Assembly: GCA_030528325.1 (NCBI GenBank)
Contig: JAUMZD010000005.1
Coordinates: 1-64,000 of the forward strand
DNA length: 64,000 nt
Reading direction: 5' to 3'
From: Lautropia sp.
GTDB lineage: Bacteria; Pseudomonadota; Gammaproteobacteria; Burkholderiales; Burkholderiaceae_E
Shown: in pieces, positions 15,226 to 25,024 of the stretch
Layout: each line of letters starts with the position of its first letter
Numbering within the stretch: position 1 is the first letter of the stretch
Made by a program: the position numbers and the translations under genes
The notes under the pieces: generated by a model
What the model saw: the letters and a program-made list of their open reading frames with translations, nothing else
Told to the model about the DNA's origin: nothing
The model's database searches: none

Positions 15226-16606
15226 CAGATGAGCGGGGGCAGGTGGCCGCGGCCAGATCCGCCATCAGGAGGTCGGCCAGCGCTTCTTCGGGGATGGCCA
15301 GGCGATGGCATTGCATGACGGTCAGCAATTGCCGATCCCAGCAGGCTTCGATACCGTGACCATCCAGCCGCGTGGTCGATGCTGGTACCCGTCGGGCGGC
15401 TTCCTCATAATCTTTTGCCCGCATGCGCCAGGGCTCTGCATGCCAGCGACGCAGGACGAGGTTGGCGATCCGAATGCCGGGCCAGTCGAAGTCGCCGTGA
15501 TAGCAGAGTCGGGCACCGGCGTGTTGCAGCTGGTCGAGCAGGGTACGTTGAGCCGCGGCCGGCATGCCGTCGGTGCATACCAGCGGCGGACAATGTGCAC
15601 CCAGCCGGTCGGCGGCGATGGCCAGCAGGTTGGGATTCTCGCAGACGTGAACGAGCCTGCCTGCCACTTCCCAGGCGGGTGGGTGATGCAGCAGCTGGCG
15701 CAACGACAGGTAGGCCGGCTCTCCTGCGATCGCGTCAGCCGTGGGCGTGGTTCGGGTCGGCAGGTTCAGGAACAGGGCCGGGCGGGCCAGTTCGTTGACG
15801 AGCACGCCGGCACGAGCCCAGATGTCCCGCTGGCGCTCATCAGCCAGGTCTTTCTCCTGGACATCATCGGTGTTCCGGGTGTTTTCGTCGGTCTTGCTGC
15901 CGCCTTGTCCGGACGGCGTGGCATGGTGGGGAGCAGGCGGGTGACTGGCCTTGCATGAACCGTTCTCCTGTTCGTGGTGTCGCCATGCTGCCAGTACCAG
16001 TGTGGCCACTGGTCGGCCTGAATCCAGTGCATGGGCGTCACCCAATACCTGAGCAGCCAGCTGGGATCGTGGCTGGGGCGGACAGGGCAAGGCCTGCAGC
16101 ACACGTTCTGCGTCGGACAGCAGCACTCGTGCACCTTCCGGATGGCGTGCCAGCCGCCGCAGCAGACGCTGGCTGTCCGGTGTGGACAGCCATCGATGCA
16201 ACAGGCTGCCCGGCGTGGCGTCCGCCTGGCTGGCGGCCCAGCGTGCCTGCATGGCCTCGCGTTCGGCGCGCGCGGAAACGATCGGGCCGTCGAGTTTTTC
16301 CAGGGCGTCGCGCAGCGAGTGGGCCAGACCCGCACGGCGCAATTGAAGATCGATCATGTCCAGATCGATCTGCATGGATTGGGTGCCGCGTTTCACGGGG
16401 CGGCCGCTCAGCTGTGCCAGGGTTTCGCGGGCGAGCGGGTCGAGTCTGCCCAGTCGCAGGCTTCTGGTGCGATCTTCACCGTGCGTCGTCTTTCGCTCGA
16501 AGTGCCGACGAAGCCGCTGCCGTAACGGGGCGAGGGCGTCGCCACCGAGAAGCCGCTGCAACCGGGGGTCGATGTCCTCACGACGGATCCTGGGGGGTGT
16601 GTCCAT
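15215..16606 (-). CDS. jetD: Wadjet type II subunit JetD, Toprim nuclease
   Basis: A 463-residue protein of the TIGR02679 (DUF3323/DUF2399) family. The N-terminal half binds DNA; the C-terminal half is a Toprim domain related to topoisomerase VI, with Glu323 (HVCENPN) and Asp372/Asp374 (YHGDFDWPG) as metal ligands. In Wadjet, JetD is the nuclease that cleaves plasmid DNA after loop extrusion by JetABC. It lies 7 bases after jetC. Residues about 215-260 form a low-complexity linker. The last codons (CPRSSGHR) come from the repeat copy at 15172-15225, so the natural C-terminus may be altered by a few residues. Confidence 0.88.
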   Translation of the reverse strand: MDTPPRIRREDIDPRLQRLLGGDALAPLRQRLRRHFERKTTHGEDRTRSLRLGRLDPLARETLAQLSGRPVKRGTQSMQIDLDMIDLQLRRAGLAHSLRDALEKLDGPIVSARAEREAMQARWAASQADATPGSLLHRWLSTPDSQRLLRRLARHPEGARVLLSDAERVLQALPCPPQPRSQLAAQVLGDAHALDSGRPVATLVLAAWRHHEQENGSCKASHPPAPHHATPSGQGGSKTDENTRNTDDVQEKDLADERQRDIWARAGVLVNELARPALFLNLPTRTTPTADAIAGEPAYLSLRQLLHHPPAWEVAGRLVHVCENPNLLAIAADRLGAHCPPLVCTDGMPAAAQRTLLDQLQHAGARLCYHGDFDWPGIRIANLVLRRWHAEPWRMRAKDYEEAARRVPASTTRLDGHGIEACWDRQLLTVMQCHRLAIPEEALADLLMADLAAATCPRSSGHR

Positions 16607-16613
16607 GCGCGGT

Positions 16614-19600
16614 TCAGAATGCCATCAGGGTGCCATCGGCGTCCGATGGCTGTCTTGTGCGCTCAGGGGGAAAGCGACGATCCGGATCCGGTTCCCGTCG
16701 GCTGGATCGTCCATTCCAGGTCCAGCGTGAAACATGCACGGCATCGATGTGCTGGTGACGTTGCAGATGGGCGATGGCCACGCCCGGCAGCTCGGCCGAA
16801 CAGGCCCATTCACGTTCGCTGGTCACCACGAAATCCAGGTCGAATTCGCGGATCAGCGCCCAGCAATGGTGGCGAGCGGCATCGTCGATGCCGGCAAACA
16901 CTTCGTCCAGCAGCACCAGACGGGGCGCATGGGCATGGTGAGCGCCTGAATAAAAGCGTGAAACGGCTGCAAACAGCGGCACGGTCACACCCAGCGCACG
17001 TTCGCCACTGGATGCGGGGCCGGACAGTGGGCGCCACTGACCGTCCCAGCGCTGCACCCGAAAACGGTGCCAGCGCCGATAATCCAGTGCGCGTGCCAGT
17101 TGCTCCTGCAGGCTGCTGCCCGGAGATGCATCACTGCGGTTGCGCTCGGCAGCGATGCGTCCCTGAAGCATGTCGCCCACCACCTGTCGATCCTCTGCGC
17201 TCCAGAGATCGGCGCCGGTATTGAGCAGATGCTGGCGGGCTGTTTTCAGGCCGACCGGTGCACCATCATCATCGCCCTCCGGCAAGGTTTCCCATTGAAG
17301 ACGAAAACGCACACCTGTCGAGGTCGGGCGCTTGTCGAGTTCTTCGTTGATGGCCTGAACCTGCTGTTCGGCCTCACGCAACAGGCGCTGGATGGTGCTG
17401 GCTATTTCGGCCTGGAGATGGTTTTCGAGCACCTCGCGTTCGCTGGCCGTCAGGGTTTCACGGCGGATGGCGATCTCGCCGGCCAGACGGCTGGCGAGTT
17501 GGTCAGGCCGTTCGGGACGGTTCTGGTAAATGATGCTGACGACCATGCCGAAGTCGGTGGTTTCGGATTGAGCCTGCTGACCCAGGGAGGCAAGGCTGCG
17601 AAGCAGTTCGGTGTAATCAAGTGAGACCTGGCTCTGGATCCGGCTCCACGCTTCGTCATCGTCGCGGATGTCGACCAGGGCCTGTTCCGTCCGACGCGCC
17701 AGGTTCAGTGCCGGCTCGATCGTCCAGGCAGTGTCCTGTGCCGGTTGTTCGAGCTGGGGCAACGCGACGGCGAGCAGGCCCGTGGCGGCGAAGCGTTGCC
17801 ACTGTTCGATGGCATGCTGTCGTTGCTGACTGCGTTCGGCCAGCAGCGTTTCGGCTGCTTCATGCTGCTGCTCGGATCTGGCGCGCTGTTCGCCTGCGAT
17901 TCGCAGCCCGGCCTGCTGCTCGCGTTCCTCTCTTTCGGTCTCGCTCACGGCGGTTCGGGCCTGCTTCAACCGCTGTTGCAGTTCCTGTACGCGCACGCCG
18001 AGCGATTCCTGCAGCGTCTGAAACTGGATGCGGGCCTGTTCGGCGAGCTGGTGTCGAGAGGCCTGATGTGCAGCGCTTTCTTCGGCATCGATTCTTGCCT
18101 GGGCCTCCCGTTGTGCCTGTCGATCATGATCCTCGTGGGCGCTCTGATGTCGATGCGCCGCCAGCAACCATGCCTGAAGGGCCTCGGCAAAGGTACGCAG
18201 GGCGTCTTCACAGGCACGGAGTCCTTCGAGGGTGGTGGGCAGATTCAGGTCGGCCGCATCGGTGTCCAGTCGTTCCCGGCAGCCTTCGAGCCTCGTGTTC
18301 GCTGCCTGAAGCTTTTCCTGGGCCTGATCTGCCTTCAGGCGAGCCTGTTCCAGCGCCCGAATGCAGGCTGTTGCCTGCTGGTGGGCCTCTCGCAAGCCAA
18401 GATCGCTGGGAACCTGTTGCCATTCACGGGATGCCTGCTGTTGGCGAGCCTCCAGGTGTGCACGGCGGGTCTGAAGCTCGGCCTGTTGGGCCTGGATCTG
18501 CTGCAGGCGCTCATCAATCTCGCGCAGGCGGCGCTGACGACGGGCTTCCCGGGCTGCAGAGCCGATGAATTCCGCTTCAGGCTTTTGCCATCGGCCGACC
18601 AGCGCGCCCAGGCGGAAGGCGCCGGAAGGACTCAGCCAGGCTTCACGAGTCGATGCATCTTCTTCGCTGCAATGCACGCCCTGCAGCAGACGCTGGACGA
18701 CCTCCGCCGGGACAGCCGAGGCGTGGTCGTGGTGTCCGGATGGGGTGAAGATGCCTTCGGTGGCGGGCTGCAACCAGTCCGCCAGGGAGGTGGCCTGCAC
18801 GGGGCGGCTTGCCCATTGAAGTTCATGAGCCAGCAGGGTGCCATCTTCCGCCCGTCGCAGCTGCCCGTCCGCCTGCACCCAGGCATCGAGCAGGCCACTG
18901 GCCTCGAGTGCGGCTTCCAGGCCGGCACGGTCGGCCTGGCTGACGGATGGCTTGAAATCCAGCAGTTGCCACAGCGGAGCGCCAGGCTGATTCCCGGCGG
19001 GATGTACATGGCGCCAGGGCGCTCGTGGCGGGGCTTGCTGCCTGCCTGCTTCCAGCGCCTGCCGCTCGGTGCTCAGCAGCGTCTGCTCTTCATGCAGTGA
19101 CTTTTCCTGGCCCTCCAGTTCGCTCTGTCGTCTGGCCTGTTGCTGCTGAAAAAGCTGCATGGCCGTCAACAAGGCCTGCAGGGCAGGGTTCTCGCCCTGC
19201 AGGCGCCTCACCCAATCGCTCAGAGGAACGAGTGTGGCCTCGACATCGGGGATCGTCAGCTGCTGGAGCGCGTCGAGATAAGTCTGCCAGTCCGTGAGCA
19301 GCGTGTCGCACTGGTGCTCGACCAGGGCATCAGCCCTCTCTCGCGCTTCGCTGGCTGTCTGAACGTCATCGGCGCACTGCGCATGCAGTGACTGGGCCCG
19401 CTGGTGTTCACGCGTGGCGTCTTCCATGTCATGACAGCGTGTCTCCATCAGGCGGATGTGATCATGCCGTCGGATGGCAGCGGCCTGAAGCTGTTCTCCT
19501 GTCCGGGTGATGGCCTCGGTCGCCGTCATGCCGGCACCGGGAAGGGATGGCAGATGCGCATCGACGGCAGCGCGCAGGCCGCTCGTTTCACTGGCTGGGT

Positions 19601-20810
19601 GGAGTCTGGCCTGTTGCGTCTGCATCCAGGCCCGGGCCTGATCCAGGCGTTCCTGGATCTGATGCAGAAGCTGCCGTTCAGCCTCATGGCGGAGCTTGAG
19701 CTGCTGCAGTTGCTGCTGCGCGTGATCCAGATCCTGCTGGCGCTGGGCTGCTTCGTTCCTGGCACGCTCCAGTGTCTTGGCATCGCTCATGCCGGGGTCG
19801 TTCTGCAGGGCTTCCAGGCGCATGCGGTGGCCTGACAGCGATTCGAGCAGCTGTTGCAGCCTGTCCTGCGCCTGCTGCTCGGCCTGGCGGGCTTGATCCA
19901 GTGTCGTTCGGCTGTCATTGAACGCCCGGCTGGCGTTGTCGAAAGCGGACTGGGCGCTGCGCAGAGTTCGGGCATGCCGGCGGCTCTGGGTGGCCGCATA
20001 GCGGCCATAGCGCCGGTTGAACTGATCGACGCTCCGGGCCAGCGCTTCGTATTCTTCCAGTTCCCGTCGGTATTCCTCCAGTCGATTCAGTGCGTCGGCC
20101 ACATCGGCCAGCAGTTCTTCCGAGAGGGGGGGCAGGGCTTCGGTCAAGGCCTCGGAGAGACTTCGTTCATCGGGCCTTTTCGAGAGCTGGGGCTGACGGA
20201 GCTGGATCAGCGTGTCCATCAGGGCGCCATAGCGGGCTTCTCCCAGTCCGAACAGGTGTTCATCCACGGCACGTCGATAGGCACCTGCCGTCTCGAACAG
20301 CTGGCCATCTCCCTGCAGGGCTTCGCGCAGGTGTTCACGGGTCAGCACGACACGCGAGGGGTTCATCAGCCAGAGGTCTTCCCCGATGCGTCGATCGTGC
20401 AGCAGGAAAAACCAGCTGTCCACCTGGGGGCGGGCCGCGTTTGCCGACAGTCCGCATCCCAGAGTCAGGTATTGCGGCTTTCCCTCGGTGTCGAGTCGTC
20501 CGAATTCCAGCCAGGTGTAGCCGATTCGCCGGTCATGCTTGCCCAGCAGCAGATTCCAGGCCATCTTCTTGGTGGCGTCACCGTCGGGCTCGATACGTGA
20601 GGACTTCAGCTGGGCATCGAAGAGAAAGGGCAAGGTCAATGACAGCACCTTTGATTTGCCGGTGCCATTGTTGCCCTTCAGCAGCAGGCGTCCGTGATGG
20701 AACCAGAACTCTTCGCTGTCGTAATGAAAGAGTTCGACCAGACCCAGTCGCAAGGGCTGCCAGCGGGACAGGGCAGGGGTGGGCAAGGGGGGTGCAGGGT
20801 GGTCGTTCAT
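16614..20810 (-). CDS. jetC: Wadjet type II subunit JetC, SMC-like ATPase
   Basis: A 1398-residue SMC/SbcC-like ATPase of the TIGR02680 family. Walker A is GNNGTGKS (residues 46-53) after RLLLK; the middle (about 250-1150) is long coiled coil rich in Gln/Glu/Arg with a central hinge-like section; the C-terminus has the signature SGPASSGERALG and Walker B RLVLLDEVFAGID (about residues 1297-1309). It is the DNA-translocating motor of the condensin-like complex. Full length and uninterrupted. It starts 13 bases after jetB ends. Confidence 0.93.
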   Translation of the reverse strand: MNDHPAPPLPTPALSRWQPLRLGLVELFHYDSEEFWFHHGRLLLKGNNGTGKSKVLSLTLPFLFDAQLKSSRIEPDGDATKKMAWNLLLGKHDRRIGYTWLEFGRLDTEGKPQYLTLGCGLSANAARPQVDSWFFLLHDRRIGEDLWLMNPSRVVLTREHLREALQGDGQLFETAGAYRRAVDEHLFGLGEARYGALMDTLIQLRQPQLSKRPDERSLSEALTEALPPLSEELLADVADALNRLEEYRRELEEYEALARSVDQFNRRYGRYAATQSRRHARTLRSAQSAFDNASRAFNDSRTTLDQARQAEQQAQDRLQQLLESLSGHRMRLEALQNDPGMSDAKTLERARNEAAQRQQDLDHAQQQLQQLKLRHEAERQLLHQIQERLDQARAWMQTQQARLHPASETSGLRAAVDAHLPSLPGAGMTATEAITRTGEQLQAAAIRRHDHIRLMETRCHDMEDATREHQRAQSLHAQCADDVQTASEARERADALVEHQCDTLLTDWQTYLDALQQLTIPDVEATLVPLSDWVRRLQGENPALQALLTAMQLFQQQQARRQSELEGQEKSLHEEQTLLSTERQALEAGRQQAPPRAPWRHVHPAGNQPGAPLWQLLDFKPSVSQADRAGLEAALEASGLLDAWVQADGQLRRAEDGTLLAHELQWASRPVQATSLADWLQPATEGIFTPSGHHDHASAVPAEVVQRLLQGVHCSEEDASTREAWLSPSGAFRLGALVGRWQKPEAEFIGSAAREARRQRRLREIDERLQQIQAQQAELQTRRAHLEARQQQASREWQQVPSDLGLREAHQQATACIRALEQARLKADQAQEKLQAANTRLEGCRERLDTDAADLNLPTTLEGLRACEDALRTFAEALQAWLLAAHRHQSAHEDHDRQAQREAQARIDAEESAAHQASRHQLAEQARIQFQTLQESLGVRVQELQQRLKQARTAVSETEREEREQQAGLRIAGEQRARSEQQHEAAETLLAERSQQRQHAIEQWQRFAATGLLAVALPQLEQPAQDTAWTIEPALNLARRTEQALVDIRDDDEAWSRIQSQVSLDYTELLRSLASLGQQAQSETTDFGMVVSIIYQNRPERPDQLASRLAGEIAIRRETLTASEREVLENHLQAEIASTIQRLLREAEQQVQAINEELDKRPTSTGVRFRLQWETLPEGDDDGAPVGLKTARQHLLNTGADLWSAEDRQVVGDMLQGRIAAERNRSDASPGSSLQEQLARALDYRRWHRFRVQRWDGQWRPLSGPASSGERALGVTVPLFAAVSRFYSGAHHAHAPRLVLLDEVFAGIDDAARHHCWALIREFDLDFVVTSEREWACSAELPGVAIAHLQRHQHIDAVHVSRWTWNGRSSRREPDPDRRFPPERTRQPSDADGTLMAF

Positions 20811-20823
20811 CGGAAAGGGCTGA

Positions 20824-22083
20824 TCAGAAAAGGCTGTCCTGATTCGTGGGAATGGCGGGGTGGGCGGCCGCTGGGGTGGCGTCCACCAGCGAGAACCGGG
20901 TCAGCGCCGGCAGTGCCCGGGCATGCGTGTCCGAATGCCGAACCAGTTTCAGATGGGAGAGATGTCGCAGGGCAATCTGGCACAACTCCCGTTCCGAACC
21001 GGGTTCTCGTGCAGATTTCCGCCAGAAGCGGCCATACTGGTCACGGCTTGCGGCCAGAAAGTCCTCGATGTCGTCATGAGGGACATCGAGTGTTCCCGCC
21101 CTGAACCTGTCACACAGAAACCCCGCCACCAGCAGGGTGACATGTGATTCGGTGCCTTCTGAAGGAAGTGCGAGGTCGGTCAGCTCTCCCGCTTCATCGA
21201 CCAGTGCCAATCCTTCGGCACGCTGTTCGGCGATGAGACCCGTCGCCTCGCCCAGGCGATTGGCCATGGCACCACGCTGGTTGATGAAATAGGCGCGCAG
21301 CGCTTCGTCGAGTTCGTCGAAGTAGACGACCGGGTCGTCCAGCAGACGGCGGGCGAGATGATGGCGCAAGACGGTTCGTCGCCCTTCCTCACTGTCGGCA
21401 TGGTGTTCCCGGGTCAGCGAGTCGAGCCGTGCCCCGAAATCGGAAGGCGCCTGATCGGCTGGCCAGGTCGACGGGCCACGCATGGCAGCCAGCATGCCGG
21501 CCAGCACACGTTTTCGTATGTCATAGAGGGCATCGCCCTGATGCGCCGTGTCGCTGCCGGATCGGACATAACCTTCCTCGTCACCGGCCACCCGTTGAAG
21601 GATCCCGAGTTCCAGCAGGCGTCGACAGACCGTGACCAGCTCCCGCCGTTCATGCACCGGACGCAACGTGAAGGTGAAGCCTTCTGCCGCGAGCCCGGGG
21701 TCGGCTGCGAGTGCCATCAACCGCTCTCCCAATACCCGAAGCGTGATCTGAACGTCGGCGCGTTCCAGCACCGCGCATGTCAGACACAACAGAACGTAAT
21801 GACGACGGCTGAACTGAGGGAGACCACGGCTTGCATCCTGCCTGTCGGCTGGTGTCTTGTAGAGACGGGCATGCTCACGATCGATATGAAGCGCCCAGCC
21901 GGTTTCCCGGGAAAACCAGGCCCGGAGTTCATCGGCATGCCGGTGAACCGCTGCGAAGCACTCGTGGGCCGGCGTCATCAGGGGGGTCATCAGCAGGGCG
22001 CACAGCGCCTGTCGACGCTCTTCGATGCGATGGCGGGCCTGTTGCTCGCTGATGCTGTGGTGATCAGGCGATCTGATCGACAT
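20824..22083 (-). CDS. jetB: Wadjet type II subunit JetB (DUF2398/TIGR02678)
   Basis: A 419-residue protein matching TIGR02678. Helpful blocks are RRHYVLLCLTCAVLERADVQ, VVYFDELDEALRAYFINQRG and the TGLIAEQRAEGLALVDEAGE segment followed by LTDLALPSEGTESHVTLLVA. In Wadjet, JetB is the MukE-like winged-helix (kite) subunit that joins JetA to the JetC heads. It overlaps the end of jetA by 20 bases, suggesting translational coupling. No defects seen. Confidence 0.9.
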   Translation of the reverse strand: MSIRSPDHHSISEQQARHRIEERRQALCALLMTPLMTPAHECFAAVHRHADELRAWFSRETGWALHIDREHARLYKTPADRQDASRGLPQFSRRHYVLLCLTCAVLERADVQITLRVLGERLMALAADPGLAAEGFTFTLRPVHERRELVTVCRRLLELGILQRVAGDEEGYVRSGSDTAHQGDALYDIRKRVLAGMLAAMRGPSTWPADQAPSDFGARLDSLTREHHADSEEGRRTVLRHHLARRLLDDPVVYFDELDEALRAYFINQRGAMANRLGEATGLIAEQRAEGLALVDEAGELTDLALPSEGTESHVTLLVAGFLCDRFRAGTLDVPHDDIEDFLAASRDQYGRFWRKSAREPGSERELCQIALRHLSHLKLVRHSDTHARALPALTRFSLVDATPAAAHPAIPTNQDSLF

Positions 22084-23641
22084 GGCCCGTCCGTGTGATG
22101 GTGATGAGGTGATCGCGGCCCGCGAAGACCCCTTCCGGTGTGTGGATCAAGGCCCGGGTGTCCGGTCCCAGCGGTTCAAGGCGGATGTCGAGCAATCCGT
22201 CGCCACTCGTGACCGACACGGCCTGGTCGGGGGTTGGTTGTCGGGCGAGTGCTTCACCCAGCAGCCCCAGAAACAGGGAGAAGGCATTCGACTCCAGCGT
22301 GCCCAGCTCGGAGAGGCGGGTGGGGCTGGCTGTGCAGAGGCGTTGGCGGGCCTGTTCGATCTGCTCATGTTCCTCTTTCAATCGGGCTGCCAGCAGCTTG
22401 CGGGCTTCGTCGCGGGCCTGGATGCGTGGCAATGGCCCTCGGGGGGCTGCCTGACCGTACTCGCGCAGGCGTGGGTGGATCTGCAGCGTTGGCGCCTCGG
22501 CCCAGGGCGTGCTGGCCGGCAGTTCAAGACCATCCCGGGTCGAAGCCGTGTCCAGCGAAAAATGCCGTGCGGGATTCAGGGCAAAGGCGGCACGGGCGAG
22601 CCGGTGCGCCTGTCCGTCATCCTGACAGGCAGCAAACCAGTTGGCCAGCACACGAAAGTCGGCCGATCGGTCACTGCGGCCGCTGCGTCGTTCGTTCAGG
22701 GTGGCGATGGCGGTGAGCAGCTGGGGGATGGCGGCCCTTGCCCGGGCGCGCAGCAGTTCGGACTGGGCCGGTCCATGGCCGCCGGTCAGGAACCAGCGGA
22801 GCAGACCGCGCCAGCGCTCTTCCCAGTCCTGCATGGCTCGTGTGGCGGCGTCGGACTGTTCGATGTCGTCCCCAGGGGCACTGTCGCGTGCCTGTCGTTC
22901 GGCCACCAGCCAGAGCAGGGTGCCGATGTGTGGTTCGAGCTGAAGGATCAGACTGGCGATGCTGCCGGATCGTGCGACGAGATCACCGATGAAACGTTCC
23001 AGATAATCGATCAGACGCCGCTTGTAGAGGATGACGGCACTTGCCTCTGCCTGCTGCAATTCAATGCTTCTGGCGATGCCGGCCATGAATGCTTGGGCAT
23101 TGTCGGCCAGTCCTTCGAAGACCCGAACCAGATCGCGAAGACTCTCGTGAACCTTCACGACATCGGGGACAGGAGTGTCAGCGAGTGTTTTCAATGCCTT
23201 CAGGCGAAGGCTGATGTCTTCCAGTGCGATGGTTTGCAGCTCGGCGCGTCTGGCCATCGTCTGGCTGAAGGTCTCCAGCGCCGTCTCGACTGATTCGCCC
23301 CCCTGGGAAAGGCGGTAAAGAAAATGGGCGCGATAAAAATCGCTGAGACTGGTCACCCGCCCGGTATCGGGCTGGGACTCAAGGTTGCCCCATTCCGTCA
23401 ACTGGGTCAGTGCGGCCTGAATGTCCTCAAGACTGGGCGGATGCTCATGCTTCAAGGGGCGCCAGTCCGCATCGGCCTGTACCTCATCCGGCCGCAGATG
23501 CAGGCGGAACTGCCGTTTGGCCGAGGCGAAGCAGGCCATGATGCAGCGATAGAGCACCGCCTTCTCGGCACTGACATGGCGGAAAAGGCTGGCCTGCCGC
23601 GGATGGATGGCGCTACAGGATGGGGTGATGGGTGAGGACAT
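22064..23641 (-). CDS. jetA: Wadjet type II subunit JetA (DUF2397/TIGR02677)
   Basis: A 525-residue protein matching TIGR02677: LFRHVSAEKAVLYRCIMACF, AKRQFRLHLRPDEVQADADW, LTEWGNLESQPDTGRVTSLS and DFYRAHFLYRLSQGG. JetA is the kleisin (MukF-like) subunit that bridges the SMC dimer. It is the promoter-proximal gene of the operon. The start at ATG 23641 is uncertain because AAGG directly abuts it; the conserved part begins near residue 18. The 250 bases upstream contain palindromic TCTGGCCAGA (23719-23728), a possible operator, but no sure promoter. Confidence 0.88.
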   Translation of the reverse strand: MSSPITPSCSAIHPRQASLFRHVSAEKAVLYRCIMACFASAKRQFRLHLRPDEVQADADWRPLKHEHPPSLEDIQAALTQLTEWGNLESQPDTGRVTSLSDFYRAHFLYRLSQGGESVETALETFSQTMARRAELQTIALEDISLRLKALKTLADTPVPDVVKVHESLRDLVRVFEGLADNAQAFMAGIARSIELQQAEASAVILYKRRLIDYLERFIGDLVARSGSIASLILQLEPHIGTLLWLVAERQARDSAPGDDIEQSDAATRAMQDWEERWRGLLRWFLTGGHGPAQSELLRARARAAIPQLLTAIATLNERRSGRSDRSADFRVLANWFAACQDDGQAHRLARAAFALNPARHFSLDTASTRDGLELPASTPWAEAPTLQIHPRLREYGQAAPRGPLPRIQARDEARKLLAARLKEEHEQIEQARQRLCTASPTRLSELGTLESNAFSLFLGLLGEALARQPTPDQAVSVTSGDGLLDIRLEPLGPDTRALIHTPEGVFAGRDHLITITRTGHVDQIA

Positions 23642-23893
23642 CCTTGTCTGGTCATTCGGCGTTGTTGCCGGATGACCATTCTAGCCAGATCCAGAAGCCA
23701 TTGGCTTTTCAGCTCAAATCTGGCCAGAGTATCCCCGGAGCCCATGTGATCCACTGTGACCCCACATGACGCGATGTGTTCCCGCCTGACAGAATCTCTC
23801 GTTCTCTTGCCATGAGGTAAATGACATGGCGGTCGGTTTGCCGGTTCGGGTTTCGTTCATGATCCGGCCAATACACTGGGCTGCCGATCGCTC

Positions 23894-25024
23894 ATGAGGC
23901 AAGAGGCTTTCGCAGTGCAATTTCCCTCCTCTCATGCGGCCCAGGCGGGCCGTTTTTCGCTTCCGTTGCACGGCCTGCGCGGCATTGCCGTGCTGTTCGT
24001 GCTGTTCTCGCATCTGGGTAACGCCGGCATGTCGCTTTTGCCGATCCCGCACGATGCCATCGGCAAGGTCGGCGTCTGGATCTTCTTCTCGCTGAGTGCC
24101 TTCCTGCTCACGCGCGGGCTGTGTCAGGCGCTGGCCCGACAGGGGGGCTGGGGCCGGCCGTTGATCGGCTATGGCATCCACCGCGTGATGCGGATTTATC
24201 CGCTGTATGTCGTGGTCCTGCTGCTGCACTGGCTGCTGGGCGAGATCACGGCCTCCAGCATCGGCCGCCATCTGCTGTTGCAGGAAGGGAATGCCGAGCT
24301 GTGGGCCATTCCGGTCGAGTTCAAGTATTACCTGATCGTGCCGCTGGTGGCGCTGGCGGTGCAGCATGTGCCACGCCATCAGGTATCGATGGCGTTGCTG
24401 GCCGTCGTGCTGGTTTCCTTCGGCTACGGCGTGGCCGATCCGAGGTCGGTGTTCTCGATCGAGCTGGATCTGTTGCCCAAGCTGGCGCCTTTTCTGCTGG
24501 GCAGTCTGCTGGCGCTGCATGTTGACGGCCTGCAGCAGGTGTCGGCCCGGCAGGCAGGGGATGGGTGGTCTCGCTGGCTGGCAGGCCTGCTGTCGACGCC
24601 GGGGCAGATTCTGCTCTGGGCGTTCTGCCTGATATCGACGGTACTGTTCAGGACGATGATCAAGGGGCTTCTGCCCTATGGTCTGGCGCCGCTCTTCGAT
24701 CTGATGATCGCCTGCTCGGCCACCGGCCTGATCCTGGTCTGCCTGCAGGCCACCTGGACGGCGGCCCTGTTGCGCAACAGGGTGCTGGTGTTCTTCGGCG
24801 AGATCAGCTTCGGCATCTACCTGCTGCACATGTTCGTCGTGCATGCGATGGCGCGCTGGGGAGCCTCCCTGCCCAATGGGGCGCAGGCCTGGCTGGTGGT
24901 GGCGCTGTGCCTGCCACTGGCTTATCTCAGCTGGCGTTTCATCGAACGCCCCGGCATCCAGGCCGGAAAGCAGTTCGATGGCTGGCTGCAGGGGCTGACG
25001 CGCCGCCGGCATGCCTTTTCATGA
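23894..25024 (+). CDS. Acyltransferase 3 family (OafA/YrhL-like) membrane protein
   Basis: A 376-residue multi-spanning protein. Family landmarks are SLPLHGLRGIAVLFVLFSHL with the catalytic-type Arg and His, VGVWIFFSLSAFLLTRG, HRVMRIYPLYVVVLLLH, FFGEISFGIYLLHMFVVHA and RFIERPGI at the end. Such enzymes O-acylate cell-surface sugars (LPS O-antigen, exopolysaccharide) in the inner membrane. It faces away from jetA and converges with yoeB. Its last 29 codons recur as a stub at 15039, on the other side of the Wadjet operon. Confidence 0.87.
   Translation: MRQEAFAVQFPSSHAAQAGRFSLPLHGLRGIAVLFVLFSHLGNAGMSLLPIPHDAIGKVGVWIFFSLSAFLLTRGLCQALARQGGWGRPLIGYGIHRVMRIYPLYVVVLLLHWLLGEITASSIGRHLLLQEGNAELWAIPVEFKYYLIVPLVALAVQHVPRHQVSMALLAVVLVSFGYGVADPRSVFSIELDLLPKLAPFLLGSLLALHVDGLQQVSARQAGDGWSRWLAGLLSTPGQILLWAFCLISTVLFRTMIKGLLPYGLAPLFDLMIACSATGLILVCLQATWTAALLRNRVLVFFGEISFGIYLLHMFVVHAMARWGASLPNGAQAWLVVALCLPLAYLSWRFIERPGIQAGKQFDGWLQGLTRRRHAFS

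Noticed and set aside
17745-19100. 451-codon plus-strand open frame
   Set aside because: Antisense to jetC coiled coil; Leu/Gly-rich shadow without family features.
22082-23293. 403-codon plus-strand open frame
   Set aside because: Antisense to jetA, which matches TIGR02677.
23714-25012. 432-codon minus-strand open frame
   Set aside because: Antisense to the acyltransferase gene; Gln/His/Arg-rich, typical of a shadow.
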